Assembly (NCBI GenBank): GCA_913056495.1
Contig: CAJXMO010000002.1
Span: forward strand, 1-64,000
DNA from: an uncultured Alteromonadaceae bacterium
GTDB lineage: Bacteria > Pseudomonadota > Gammaproteobacteria > Enterobacterales > Alteromonadaceae
Reading direction: 5' to 3'
Length of the DNA: 64,000 nucleotides
Below the pieces are notes generated by a model, which saw only the letters and a list, made by a program, of their open reading frames with translations, searched no databases and was not told the origin of the DNA. A program made the translations under genes and the position numbers. The stretch's first letter is position 1. Each line of letters starts with the position of its first letter. This document shows positions 1 to 9,971 of the stretch, piece by piece.

Positions 1-100
1 TGTTCTAATCACTCTTGGTCGAATGATCGGATCATGGAACGAGCTTTAAGTTCCTTTAAATTAATACTTTCTTATCCGAAGCTCAGGTTATTTATATTAA

Positions 101-256
101 AGTGGACACCATGATGTCCATTTCAGTTGGGCGAATTTCCTGCTGACTTATCACTATCGCATAGAACAAGCGAAAAATCGCCAAGCTATGTTGATGGAAA
201 CCGTGCTCGATAAAGCCCTTGAAAACAGCGACGTTTTAGCCCTAACAGCAGCATAA
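101..256 (+). pseudogene. C-terminal fragment of an unidentified coding sequence
   Basis: An open frame of 51 codons with no start codon at its left end (a TAA precedes it) runs to a TAA at 254. It reads like real coding sequence: it contains WANFLLTYHYRIEQAKNR and ends VLALTAA. Just inside its left edge is an 18-bp near-palindrome, TGGACACCATGATGTCCA (103-120), which could mark the end of an insertion element or a deletion junction. I do not recognise the protein family. It may be the tail of a decayed gene or transposase; this is inference only. Confidence 0.25.
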
Positions 257-794
257 AATCGGCATAAAAGCGGCACTGTTTTATCATTGCTAACCACTAA
301 TATTTAGTAAAAGTCATAGGCAAGTGGTGGGCACGTCTGCTCCAAATGCACAAGGGTGGCGTACTCATTTGAAGTTTCCTACTCAAAACTCTGTTTTGGT
401 GAGTCGTATGGATTGAGTCTTGATATGTCGATTTAGACTGGAAATTTAGACATGACCTGGCAAGCCGTGCAGTCTTACAACCAATTACCCACATTGCAGC
501 CAAACCTTGATGATTTGTTATTACATATCATAAATAGAGTTCGATATGTCATCATGGATATTTCCGGCAGTCTTAGCACTAATCTACAACCGCGAGTTTT
601 TAGGTTCTGAATTTAAACCTTTGTATTGGCAAGGCGACCTGTTTTCGGTTCCCGTTTGGTTGAGTTTTTGTTGTTAACTTGATGTAAATATAAACAACTT
701 GTAATTTTATAATAATACAATATCATAACACCCCAAAAATAGGTCCAGGAAATTGGACCAGTTACTTATTCTCAGATTAAATGGATTTATCATT
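257..794. other. Long non-coding stretch with two overlapping short frames
   Basis: No convincing intact gene lies here. Two short frames overlap on the plus strand: 452-610 (52 aa, starting MTWQAVQSYNQLPTLQPNLD) and 546-677 (43 aa, hydrophobic, with SSWIFPAVLALIYNREF). The shift between them suggests a decayed gene broken by a frameshift, but neither is recognisable. The last 120 bases are very AT-rich, with a TATAAT at 708-713 that could be a -10 element for the large downstream gene; no good -35 is spaced correctly. Confidence 0.3.
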
Positions 795-3700
795 ATGAAG
801 ATCTCATCGTATTCTGCTTTTACATCATCTTTAATTCTGTCAGCTGTTTTAACCGCTTGTGGTGGCGGTGGAGGCGGAGGCAGTGATTCTGATGGCGGTG
901 ATAAAACGCCACCGCCAAAAGAGAATCAAGCTAAATTAACCGGGCAGCCCAAAACCGAATTAAATGAAATGGAAGACTATCAGTTTTCTGTTAATGCAGT
1001 TGATTTTAGCGGACAAGTCACGTTTTCTATTGAAAATAAGCCAGCCTGGGCAAGGTTTAGTGCGTCATCCGGTACTCTATCCGGCACGCCCTCTACTGAT
1101 GATGCGGGTATTTATCCGGATATTAAAATATCAGCATCGGATGGCAGCAATCAGCTCAGTTTGCCAGCTTTTTCTATTGAAGTATTTGATTTGTTTGAAA
1201 TATCAGGTGTGGTTGTTGATGGCTATATCAGCGGCGCTTTAGTTTATGTCGATGAGAATGATAACTCTGTTTATGATAACGGTGAAATTTCTGCATTAAC
1301 AAATGTGGATGGCGCTTATATTCTGTATTTTCCTTTGGATAAATTAGACAAGGTCACAAAATCTCCTTTGCGAGCTTATCTCGGAGAAGGGGCTAAAGAT
1401 GAGTCCAGACCAGAAATTGATTTTTCAGAAGTGCCGGTTACTTTATCGCTTGCGCCCGTTACTGTCCCGGATGAATCCAATCAGTTAGAACATCAGGTTA
1501 TCTCGCCTTTTTCAAATCAGGTCGTTGAACTGGTTGAAGAACAGATTCGTCAGTATAGCCAGGGCGAGATTACCCTGGCTGAACTAGAAGAGGCCATTGA
1601 AAGCAGCAAAGCTCAAATATTAGCTCAAGTTGTTGAGCGTGGCAGTATAGAACTGGATGAGATTGAATATACTCAGGATGAGCTTAGCCAGATAGTTTTT
1701 GGTGATTTTCTTGAATTTAAAGAGGTTTTACCAACAATCATTGAGCAAGGTGAACAATTGCTTGATGACGTTATTTTAGCCAGTGATGAGCGGGATTTTG
1801 ATCAGGACGGAACACCAAATAATGTGGATCCGGATGATGATAATGACGGTGTGGATGATGACGACGATCTTTACCCGTTTGATGCAGCCGAATCGAGTGA
1901 TTCAGATAATGATGGCGTAGGCGATAATGCTGATGCTTATCCGCAAGATTCAAACTGCTCGATTGAATCGCACGGTGACGGTAGCCAATGTTATGTTTCC
2001 AGTCTGGGGTCTCAAACGATTGAAATCATCGAAAGCGGCGACAGTGACGTTATACACTACTACCTGAATACGGGTACTTTATTGAGTATCGACAGCTTAG
2101 CAAACGAAGTGACGAATGTGTTATCTATCGATAATCTTCAGTCAATAGAATATGTGGCGTCGTCAAATCGTTTATATCTGGGTGATACCAGTGGTGAAAT
2201 TCGTTACCTGAATGCGAATTACGAGTTGAATAATTTTGCATCTGTTGAAGGTTGTGTCAATCGTTTACTTGATACAGATAATTATTTGGTTGCTCTGGAT
2301 TGCAGTGATTATAACGGTAGCTATATATCGCTGGATAACTCAGGGAATATAATTAGTCACTCACAGAATTATTATGAAACGTCGAGCCAGGTTATCTGGG
2401 ATAGTCAGCACAGCCAGTTATTGCATTTCAGAGATGGTATTTCGCCAAATGATATTCATACAACCCCGCTCAACGCTCAAGGTGAGTTTGGCTATGCAAC
2501 AGAATCACCGTACCACGGCGATTATACCATTCAGGGGCCGATTACGCTTTCTTATGACAGCTCCAGGGTCCTGCTGGGCAGTGGCGATTTATATGACTCA
2601 ACCAATTTAAACTGGCTGGGGTCAGTCTCAGGTAACTTTCAGTTTGCGAACTGGCTATCTGATGATTCCTTAGTCACTTATCATGTTTATAGTGTCACCA
2701 GTATTATTTATCGCAGAGATGATCAATACAGAATTGTTGAAAGATTGGAATTACCGGGGCAAATTCTGGCTGTCTTTCCGGACGAGGATGCAACTGGCAG
2801 TAAACTGATTATCAGGCAAGGTAATCAAATCAATTATTATCATTATGTCGCTAATGATGACAGTGATAATGACGGCGTTGAAAATACGCTGGATGCTTTT
2901 CCAACCGATGCCGCTGCATCTATAGACAGTGACGGTGATGGTTACCCGGATGAATGGAACACGGATAAAACCGCAGAAGATTCAACCAGCGAGCTAACGT
3001 TAGATGCTTTTCCGCAAGATAGTGCCTGCTGGTTAGATGCTCACGGTGAGAATGACGTATGCGACTACAGCGCGACTATGCCTGATTTTACACCTGATCA
3101 GGTGGTTGCTGATAGTACCGGAAATATCTACCTGTTCAGTGAGTCGCACAATACAATTTATGTTTGGTCTGCTGAAGCTCAGGCGTTTCGCAACCCCATT
3201 AAGGTCGGCTCTAACACAGTGACCAATGTGAACCTGGCGCCTCAAAAAATAGCTTACTCAGAAAATCATAACCGTATTTATCTGGGCTACAGTACAGGTG
3301 AAATCAGTTATGTAGATTTGAGTTCGCCAACTCAGCAAATGTATCTGACGAATATTGCAATGTCTGTTGATGGTCTTGCTGCGGTAGGCAACTATATCTT
3401 GGCTCAGGACAACAGCGGCGCTTGGGAAACGCATTATATTATCGATAGAAACGGCACTCTGGCTGACAGCAGAGACTGGAATCATTATTCCAGAGTTTAT
3501 GCCTGGAATGACGCTATATCACGGGTTTATTTCTTCAGGGATGGCACCTCACCTAATGATTTACATTATGAGGAAATCAATCAGTTAAACGGCACTATTA
3601 CATCAGATGGCGAGACACCATATCACAGCGACTATGGCATGATGCCACCGATTGTTATTTCAGAAGATAACAGCAAAGTCTTTTTGGGGAATGGTGATTT

Positions 3701-6700
3701 TTACGACGCTAGCTCGATGGCGTATATGGGCAGCCTGAATGTAGATTCTGTGGATTTAATCTCAATGCCGGGTGTGGTTGTGGCACTGAAAGCCAACGGA
3801 AGTACAGCCAGCCAAGCCGCAATATGGCGAGATACATCAGAAGGTTATGAGCAATTTAATACGCTTGATTATCAGGGGGCACCCATTGCTGTGAAGCAAA
3901 ATGGTGACAACCTGACTTTAGTTACACTAACCAACTCTGGCTTTGAATTTAATCAAATTATATTAACCGATGGCGATGAAGATGGCCTGCCGGCATGGTG
4001 GGAGCTGGCTTATGGGTTGAGTGACAGTGATAGCACAGATGCAGCTCAGGATTCAGATGAAGACGGCCTGACAAATCTTCAGGAATATAACCAAAATACT
4101 TTGCCAAATAACTCTGATTCAGATGACGATGGGATAAATGACGGTGATGAAATCAATACATACCAAACTGATCCGCTGAACTCAGATACGGATATGGACG
4201 GTTTGTCGGATGGCGACGAAGTTAATACGCATCAGACCAATCCGTTATTGGTTGACAGTGATCAAGATGATTTGACTGACGCGGAAGAAATTAATGAATA
4301 TCAATCTAACCCGTTAAGCAATGACTCAGATGATGATGGTTTAATCGATAGTTATGAAGTCGCTAATGGTCTGGATTTGAATACCAATGATGCTGAGCTG
4401 GATTTGGATGAAGACGGTTTAAATAACTTTGATGAAAACCTTGCCGGTACTGATCCCAGAATCGCGGATACAGACAATGATGGTTTATCCGACGGTCTTG
4501 AAGTGCATACTCACTTAACTGAACCGTTAAATCGAGATTCAGACAATGACAAAATGTCTGATGGCTGGGAAGTTACCTATGAATTTGATCCACTCGATAA
4601 CAGCGATCAAAACACTGACTTTGACGAGGACGGTTATTCAAATCAATATGAATTTTTCTTAAATTCAGACCCGACAGATGCTACGAGCATGCCAGAGGCG
4701 GCAGCCTGGAATGGTTTACAGGGCAATGCAGCTCATAGTGGCTTTATAGGGATTAATATTGCGCAGGAAAATTTAAGTTTAAGCTGGAGTGTTGATCTCT
4801 CAGAATATATGAACAACACTCATCCTTTAGTTGCTGAAAATGGCAAAGTTGTGGCTGTAGGCACTGGTTATTATGATGAAAATAGCATCGTATTTTTGAA
4901 TTCGCTTTCCGGCAATATTCAAGAAACTATTGATATGAGTCACCTTCGCTCGCTCAGTGGTGCGTCCCTGAACGACGGGAATGTCTATTTTCATACCCGT
5001 GATAATCAAAATTCCTATTTGTATGGATACAATTTAAACTCCGGTGATCAGGTTTTGGATTCTGAAATTGACAGCTCTTGGTCAAATCATCTGGCGCCAA
5101 CCATTTATGACAATGCTATCTATATGGCTGGCGGGTACAGTGGGCGTCTTTATAAAATGGATCCTGAATCTGGAGAAGCGTTATGGTCTCAAGAAGTCAA
5201 TCAATGTGATGGCTGGGCGCCTGCCGTTGACGAAAACCATGTTTATTATTATACCCGGGGTTTTTATATTGCCAATAAAGCAACTGGTGAAGTTGAACAT
5301 AGTAATACCGAGCTTGATAGCTATGAATGTCTGACGCCAGTACTTGGTAATGCAGATGATGCTTTTATCATTATTGATCGCAATTTATATGCCTTTGATA
5401 CGCAAACAGCTGAAATCAAGTGGCGAAATACGAGCTCTGATTATTATCAAAGGTATTTTGGCATGCCGGCTGTTGGTCTGGACAAAGTGTATGCCCTTAA
5501 AAACGGTGATCTCGTTGCGTTGGATGTTTACACAGGTGAGCAAGTTTGGAGTTGGTCAACTTCCAATCATTACGACTTGCGAGGCAATATCGCGATCAGT
5601 ATGAACCTGGTATTTGTTCAGGATTATAATAATACCTATGCAATCGATGTAAATACGCATGAGCAGGTTTGGAGTTATCCAACTGCCGGGTCGGTTACCA
5701 TCTCAAAAGAAGGCACAGTTTATATAACGTCTGGTTCAACAATAACAGCTTTTGATATAGGTGAAGACAGAGATGAAGATGGGATTTACGACTGGTGGGA
5801 AGACCTGTATGGATTAGACAAAAACGATGCAAGTGATGCAGAGGGAAATCTGGACGAGGATGAACTGACTAATCTGGAAGAATTCAATCATGCAACCAAT
5901 CCGCTTATAGAGGATTCCGACTCTGACGGGTTAAGTGATTCTGATGAAGTGAATCACTATTTATCAAATCCTGTTGCAACTGATACAGATAGCGACGGTA
6001 TGCCGGATGGTTGGGAAGTTGAATACGAACTGAATTTAATCGATGACACCGATGCTTTAGTTGATGCAGATGGAGATACAATCAGTAACCTTGATGAATA
6101 TAGTGAGGGAACTGATCCTACAGATATAACTTCCTTGCCTGAAATTTTGACTAATCAAACTTATTCGTTTGAAGAAGGGCAAATTCCGACAGCTTGGGTG
6201 ATTGATACTTCATATGAGAGCAGCTGGGGCATTACCGCATTAGAGCAGTCGCACGGTGACTATAGTCTGTTTTCGTCTGGCTATGCTGCTATTAATTACA
6301 GTGCTTACTTTAATGGTAACTATCTGAGCTTTGATGCCAAATCCTATTGTGCTTACAGTAATTATATCAATGTATATGTTGATCAGGTCAGTGCGATGGA
6401 ATACCGCCTGACGGATTCTGATATCTGGGAAACTTTTCAGGTGGCTATTCCGCGTGGTCGTCATACTGTCAAAATCGAAACAAGCTGCGGTATGTATTTG
6501 GATAATGTGAACTTGGAGCCTTTACCTAATCTTTTAAGTACAGATACTCATTTGCTTACGTTAGCCGGAAACCGTATCAGGTTTTACAATTTTTCAGAGC
6601 AGTTAACAGATACTATCTGGATGCCAACGCGTGAAAATAGCTACTATAACGCGAGAGATTTAACTGTGTTGGAAAATGGTTTAGTCGCTGTCTTCAATGG

Positions 6701-8114
6701 TGTGTTTGAACCGGCTTTATCTATTTATAATTCTCAGTATGCTACTTGGGAGCACTACCAGTTTGAAGGCTGGGGGATAGTGAATAATGGTACATATGGC
6801 GGTATCGATAGCCTGGGTACAAAGGTTTATCTGGCTGATATGGATTTAAATGGCAGCGATTCCGGGATTTTGGTGTTTGATACAGTAAGCCGCTCATTTG
6901 TTCACTATGAAGGGAATAGTTATATTGATTTGTCAATTGGACTGGATAATAAACTATATGCATTAACCGGCTATATGGTTGATGTTTATAACCCTGAAAA
7001 TATGGAACTACTTGACAGTTTTGCTATTTCTCAGGCAAGAGCGTTGGAAGCGGATGCTGAGGGGAATATTTACACCGCATCCTGGGATGGAAAAATTACA
7101 CAATATAGTGCTCAGGGCATTCAGCTTAAGGTATTGAACGCGCAAGATTATCTTGGGAGTGATCCCTATTATTATGTAAATACTTCGTTTTACGACATAG
7201 AAATTGACGGACAAGGCAGTATCTATCTGACTAATCGTAACGAACGAGTTTTACGAACTACAACTGAGTTAAACCATATAGAGTTTATGCCTGAAATTTA
7301 CTACGGTAATTTTGCGACACTGATGCCGGTTATTGATAAAGATGAAGATGGTATGCCGCTCTGGTGGGAAAGTCGATATGGATTGTCTGATGATGATGCG
7401 ACTGATGCTGAGCTGGACGCAGATGCTGAGGGTTTGCTGAATCTGGAAGAGTATTTGAATAAAAGTGACCCAAGTGTCACGGATACAGATGATGATGGTT
7501 TAGATGATTACGCTGAAGTTAAAACGTATGGGACAAACCCAGCTGTACTTGATTCAGACGACGATGGTTTATCGGATGGTGACGAAGTAAATGATTTTGC
7601 GACTGATCCACTAAGCAGAGATTCAGATCAGGATGGTTTTTCAGACGGAGTAGAAATATCTCTTTATGAGACGGATCCAAACGATGCAAACTCATTGCCG
7701 GATGCAATCGCAATACTTGATATTGACTTTAATGATCAAGTAGATCCGGATTACTTGCTAGAAGCCGAAGGGTCTGCTGCACCATGGGGTATTACTGAAG
7801 AATCAGCGGGCAATTATGTATATAGTTCAGGAGATATTGACGACCGACAACTCAGTGCGTTTGAGTTGAGCGGCTTGTTTGCAGAAGGCACTTTAAGTTT
7901 TGATGCCCGAGTCAGTTCGGAAAATTGTTGCGACAGACTGGTGGTTTTTGTTGATGGCGTAGAGCAACTGTATTCAGTCGAAAACAGTTGGGAAACCTTC
8001 TCTGTTGAAGTGGCGTCTGGCCAACATACCATTCGCTTTGCTTATCAAAAAGATGGCAGTGTCTCATCTGGTGAAGATAAGGCTTGGGTTGATAACCTGA
8101 AATTTACGCCTTAA
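795..8114 (+). CDS. Giant surface lipoprotein with TSP3 calcium repeats and beta-propeller segments
   Basis: A 2439-residue predicted lipoprotein. The start is placed at the ATG at 795 rather than an upstream in-frame TTG (753), because this gives a normal signal peptide ending in the lipobox LTAC (Cys22), followed by a glycine run and an acidic linker. Seen in order: a putative Ig-like domain (about 64-135), a carboxypeptidase-regulatory-like segment (about 135-175), then five blocks of Asp-rich thrombospondin type 3 repeats (about 334-384, 687-743, 1059-1299, 1657-1779, 2181-2302; motifs such as DSDNDGV and DSDDDGLSDGDE). These alternate with propeller-like sheets, including a PQQ-type propeller (about 1304-1655). 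Two jelly-roll-like domains (about 1786-1905 and 2307-2439) share the ending DNVNLE/DNLKFT. TSP3 repeats bind calcium; the overall role is probably adhesion or surface architecture, but the function is unknown. It stands alone and ends at a strong terminator. Confidence 0.8.
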   Translation: MKISSYSAFTSSLILSAVLTACGGGGGGGSDSDGGDKTPPPKENQAKLTGQPKTELNEMEDYQFSVNAVDFSGQVTFSIENKPAWARFSASSGTLSGTPSTDDAGIYPDIKISASDGSNQLSLPAFSIEVFDLFEISGVVVDGYISGALVYVDENDNSVYDNGEISALTNVDGAYILYFPLDKLDKVTKSPLRAYLGEGAKDESRPEIDFSEVPVTLSLAPVTVPDESNQLEHQVISPFSNQVVELVEEQIRQYSQGEITLAELEEAIESSKAQILAQVVERGSIELDEIEYTQDELSQIVFGDFLEFKEVLPTIIEQGEQLLDDVILASDERDFDQDGTPNNVDPDDDNDGVDDDDDLYPFDAAESSDSDNDGVGDNADAYPQDSNCSIESHGDGSQCYVSSLGSQTIEIIESGDSDVIHYYLNTGTLLSIDSLANEVTNVLSIDNLQSIEYVASSNRLYLGDTSGEIRYLNANYELNNFASVEGCVNRLLDTDNYLVALDCSDYNGSYISLDNSGNIISHSQNYYETSSQVIWDSQHSQLLHFRDGISPNDIHTTPLNAQGEFGYATESPYHGDYTIQGPITLSYDSSRVLLGSGDLYDSTNLNWLGSVSGNFQFANWLSDDSLVTYHVYSVTSIIYRRDDQYRIVERLELPGQILAVFPDEDATGSKLIIRQGNQINYYHYVANDDSDNDGVENTLDAFPTDAAASIDSDGDGYPDEWNTDKTAEDSTSELTLDAFPQDSACWLDAHGENDVCDYSATMPDFTPDQVVADSTGNIYLFSESHNTIYVWSAEAQAFRNPIKVGSNTVTNVNLAPQKIAYSENHNRIYLGYSTGEISYVDLSSPTQQMYLTNIAMSVDGLAAVGNYILAQDNSGAWETHYIIDRNGTLADSRDWNHYSRVYAWNDAISRVYFFRDGTSPNDLHYEEINQLNGTITSDGETPYHSDYGMMPPIVISEDNSKVFLGNGDFYDASSMAYMGSLNVDSVDLISMPGVVVALKANGSTASQAAIWRDTSEGYEQFNTLDYQGAPIAVKQNGDNLTLVTLTNSGFEFNQIILTDGDEDGLPAWWELAYGLSDSDSTDAAQDSDEDGLTNLQEYNQNTLPNNSDSDDDGINDGDEINTYQTDPLNSDTDMDGLSDGDEVNTHQTNPLLVDSDQDDLTDAEEINEYQSNPLSNDSDDDGLIDSYEVANGLDLNTNDAELDLDEDGLNNFDENLAGTDPRIADTDNDGLSDGLEVHTHLTEPLNRDSDNDKMSDGWEVTYEFDPLDNSDQNTDFDEDGYSNQYEFFLNSDPTDATSMPEAAAWNGLQGNAAHSGFIGINIAQENLSLSWSVDLSEYMNNTHPLVAENGKVVAVGTGYYDENSIVFLNSLSGNIQETIDMSHLRSLSGASLNDGNVYFHTRDNQNSYLYGYNLNSGDQVLDSEIDSSWSNHLAPTIYDNAIYMAGGYSGRLYKMDPESGEALWSQEVNQCDGWAPAVDENHVYYYTRGFYIANKATGEVEHSNTELDSYECLTPVLGNADDAFIIIDRNLYAFDTQTAEIKWRNTSSDYYQRYFGMPAVGLDKVYALKNGDLVALDVYTGEQVWSWSTSNHYDLRGNIAISMNLVFVQDYNNTYAIDVNTHEQVWSYPTAGSVTISKEGTVYITSGSTITAFDIGEDRDEDGIYDWWEDLYGLDKNDASDAEGNLDEDELTNLEEFNHATNPLIEDSDSDGLSDSDEVNHYLSNPVATDTDSDGMPDGWEVEYELNLIDDTDALVDADGDTISNLDEYSEGTDPTDITSLPEILTNQTYSFEEGQIPTAWVIDTSYESSWGITALEQSHGDYSLFSSGYAAINYSAYFNGNYLSFDAKSYCAYSNYINVYVDQVSAMEYRLTDSDIWETFQVAIPRGRHTVKIETSCGMYLDNVNLEPLPNLLSTDTHLLTLAGNRIRFYNFSEQLTDTIWMPTRENSYYNARDLTVLENGLVAVFNGVFEPALSIYNSQYATWEHYQFEGWGIVNNGTYGGIDSLGTKVYLADMDLNGSDSGILVFDTVSRSFVHYEGNSYIDLSIGLDNKLYALTGYMVDVYNPENMELLDSFAISQARALEADAEGNIYTASWDGKITQYSAQGIQLKVLNAQDYLGSDPYYYVNTSFYDIEIDGQGSIYLTNRNERVLRTTTELNHIEFMPEIYYGNFATLMPVIDKDEDGMPLWWESRYGLSDDDATDAELDADAEGLLNLEEYLNKSDPSVTDTDDDGLDDYAEVKTYGTNPAVLDSDDDGLSDGDEVNDFATDPLSRDSDQDGFSDGVEISLYETDPNDANSLPDAIAILDIDFNDQVDPDYLLEAEGSAAPWGITEESAGNYVYSSGDIDDRQLSAFELSGLFAEGTLSFDARVSSENCCDRLVVFVDGVEQLYSVENSWETFSVEVASGQHTIRFAYQKDGSVSSGEDKAWVDNLKFTP

Positions 8115-8142
8115 CCTTAACCCACTTCTGTTTTTTACTGTA

Positions 8143-8176
8143 GCAAAGCAAGCGGCTGTGCTTGCTTTGCCTTTTT
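8143..8176 (+). terminator. Rho-independent terminator of the giant lipoprotein gene
   Basis: Perfect 11-bp stem GCAAAGCAAGC / GCTTGCTTTGC with a 6-nt loop (8154-8159), followed by CTTTTT. It lies 28 bases after the stop codon, the classic layout of an intrinsic terminator. Confidence 0.88.
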
Positions 8177-8456
8177 CACAATTATAATTTAGCTCTATTA
8201 ACTCGTTACTTCAATGCTGAACGCCAACAGCCTTGTGAGCAATTTTCCGGTGGCGAACATCTGGCATTTTTTCGTAATCAAATTGCAGGATTCTCTGAGC
8301 AACGGACTTTGTGATTTAAAGCTCTTGTAACAGAGCATAAATTTTAATTCTTTATATTTTCTTTATACCGAGTCTATAAATCTTTAGAACATCCTTACAC
8401 AGTTAAACGAATGGAAACCATACAATAAGGTTATCAAGTTAGAGTGATTTTATTGT
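8177..8456. other. Intergenic region before trkH
   Basis: There is no intact gene. A short plus-strand frame ending at 8314 reads plausibly as protein (includes ERQQPCEQFSGGEHLAFFRN) but has no start codon or recognisable family, so it may be a relic. The last 100 bases are AT-rich and should hold the trkH promoter; I cannot place it with confidence. Confidence 0.3.
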
Positions 8457-9944
8457 ATGCAGTCATTTACACAAGATTTGCTTAGAACCGCCAAGTTTTC
8501 TACCCTTAATGCTTATTTTCGAATTTTAGGCTACCTATTGCTCGTATTGAGTGTTGCTATGTTAATAGCCGCTGGCGTGAGTTATCGTTTTGTCGAAAAA
8601 AGTGCTTGGGATTTTTTTATTGATAGCATGGCAATTGCACTGATCGCGGGTTTCTTATTGTTTAATACAGATGAAATTAGTCAGTTTTCAAAACGTTATT
8701 TATTTTTAATTACAACGAGTAGCTGGTTGATTATTTGTTTGTTTTCGGCTATTCCGCTTAAACAAATTTTGCCCAATTTGAGTTGGACAGATGCTTGGTT
8801 TGAAACCGTTTCTGCGGTTACTACAACAGGTTCAACCGTTTTATCCGGGTTGAGCGATCTGCCAAAAGGCATATTGTTCTGGCGAGCTATTTTGCAATGG
8901 ATTGGTGGTATTGGGATTATTGTGATGGCTATCGCGATATTACCGGCACTTAAAATAGGTGGAATGAAGCTGTTTCAAACCGAAAGTTCAGACATTTCTG
9001 ATAAAGCTATGCCAAGAAGTAATCGGGTGTCTTTAGCAATTCTAATTGTGTATTTAACGCTTACCGGGCTTGCGGTGAGTAGTTATTATGTTGCCGGAAT
9101 GAATGGGTTTGACGCCGTTACTCATGGTATGACAACAGCGGCCACGGGTGGCTTTTCAAACTATGATTCGTCTTTTGGATATTTTAACGACAAACCCGCT
9201 TTGATCTGGTTATCCAGTTTATGGATGATATTGGCAGCTTTGCCATTTTTATTGTTTGTTCGTATGTTCAGAGAAGATAAATCGGCATTGGTTTTAGATT
9301 CTCAGGTTCGTGCTTTTCTTTTTATTGTGATTGCTGCATCTTTATTACTGACGATTTATCAGGTCGAGCAGAATCACAGAGACTGGTTTTCAGCTTTGAC
9401 TCACAGTGTGTTTAATGTGGTTTCTGTTATTACAACTTGTGGTTACGCGAGTGAAGATTATTCTTTGTGGGGCAGTGTGGCACTAATTGTCTTTTTTTAT
9501 CTGACATTCAGCGGTGGTTGTTCCGGTTCAACCTCCGGCGGTTTAAAGATATTTCGTACTCAACTTGCTTGGCTATTACTCAAAAAACAGCTGACTTTGT
9601 TAATGCATCCAAATGCTATGGTGACACAAAAATATGGCAATAAAAAAGTTAACGATGAATTGTTAGGCGCGGTACTGGCGTTTTGTTTTATTTATTTTGC
9701 AAGCATTGCTGTGCTTGCATTGATTCTGTCTTTTTATAACTTAGATTTAGTTACATCGTTAACTGGCGCCGCGACAGCGGTTAGTAATGTAGGGCCGGGT
9801 TTAGGTGAGTTAATTGGCCCTGCGGGTAACTTTTCTGTTTTACCGGATGGGGCTAAATTTTGGCTGACGATAGGCATGATACTCGGTCGCTTGGAAGTAT
9901 TAACCGTATTAATTTTATTTACGCCAAAGTATTGGCAGTATTAG
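8457..9944 (+). CDS. trkH: TrkH/KtrB-family potassium uptake channel subunit
   Basis: A 495-residue inner-membrane protein of the Trk/Ktr/HKT superfamily, which moves K+ inward and normally needs a cytoplasmic NAD/ATP-binding TrkA or KtrA partner. The four pore-loop repeats are visible as TTTGST (about 122), TAATGGFSN (about 228), TTCGYA (about 327) and SNVGPG (about 443), each with the selectivity-filter glycine. The GGIGIIVMAIAILP segment after the first pore is typical of TrkH. No trkA homologue is adjacent. The gene is followed 27 bases later by a KdpD-like kinase and its regulator, suggesting a potassium- or turgor-sensing operon. No strong ribosome binding site precedes the ATG, so the exact start is slightly uncertain. 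Confidence 0.9.
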   Translation: MQSFTQDLLRTAKFSTLNAYFRILGYLLLVLSVAMLIAAGVSYRFVEKSAWDFFIDSMAIALIAGFLLFNTDEISQFSKRYLFLITTSSWLIICLFSAIPLKQILPNLSWTDAWFETVSAVTTTGSTVLSGLSDLPKGILFWRAILQWIGGIGIIVMAIAILPALKIGGMKLFQTESSDISDKAMPRSNRVSLAILIVYLTLTGLAVSSYYVAGMNGFDAVTHGMTTAATGGFSNYDSSFGYFNDKPALIWLSSLWMILAALPFLLFVRMFREDKSALVLDSQVRAFLFIVIAASLLLTIYQVEQNHRDWFSALTHSVFNVVSVITTCGYASEDYSLWGSVALIVFFYLTFSGGCSGSTSGGLKIFRTQLAWLLLKKQLTLLMHPNAMVTQKYGNKKVNDELLGAVLAFCFIYFASIAVLALILSFYNLDLVTSLTGAATAVSNVGPGLGELIGPAGNFSVLPDGAKFWLTIGMILGRLEVLTVLILFTPKYWQY

Positions 9945-9971
9945 ACTTTCATTCATGATTAGGCTGGACAC

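Noticed and set aside
753..794. Start of the giant lipoprotein at the TTG at 753
   Set aside because: It would place 14 residues before an otherwise perfect lipoprotein signal peptide beginning at 795.
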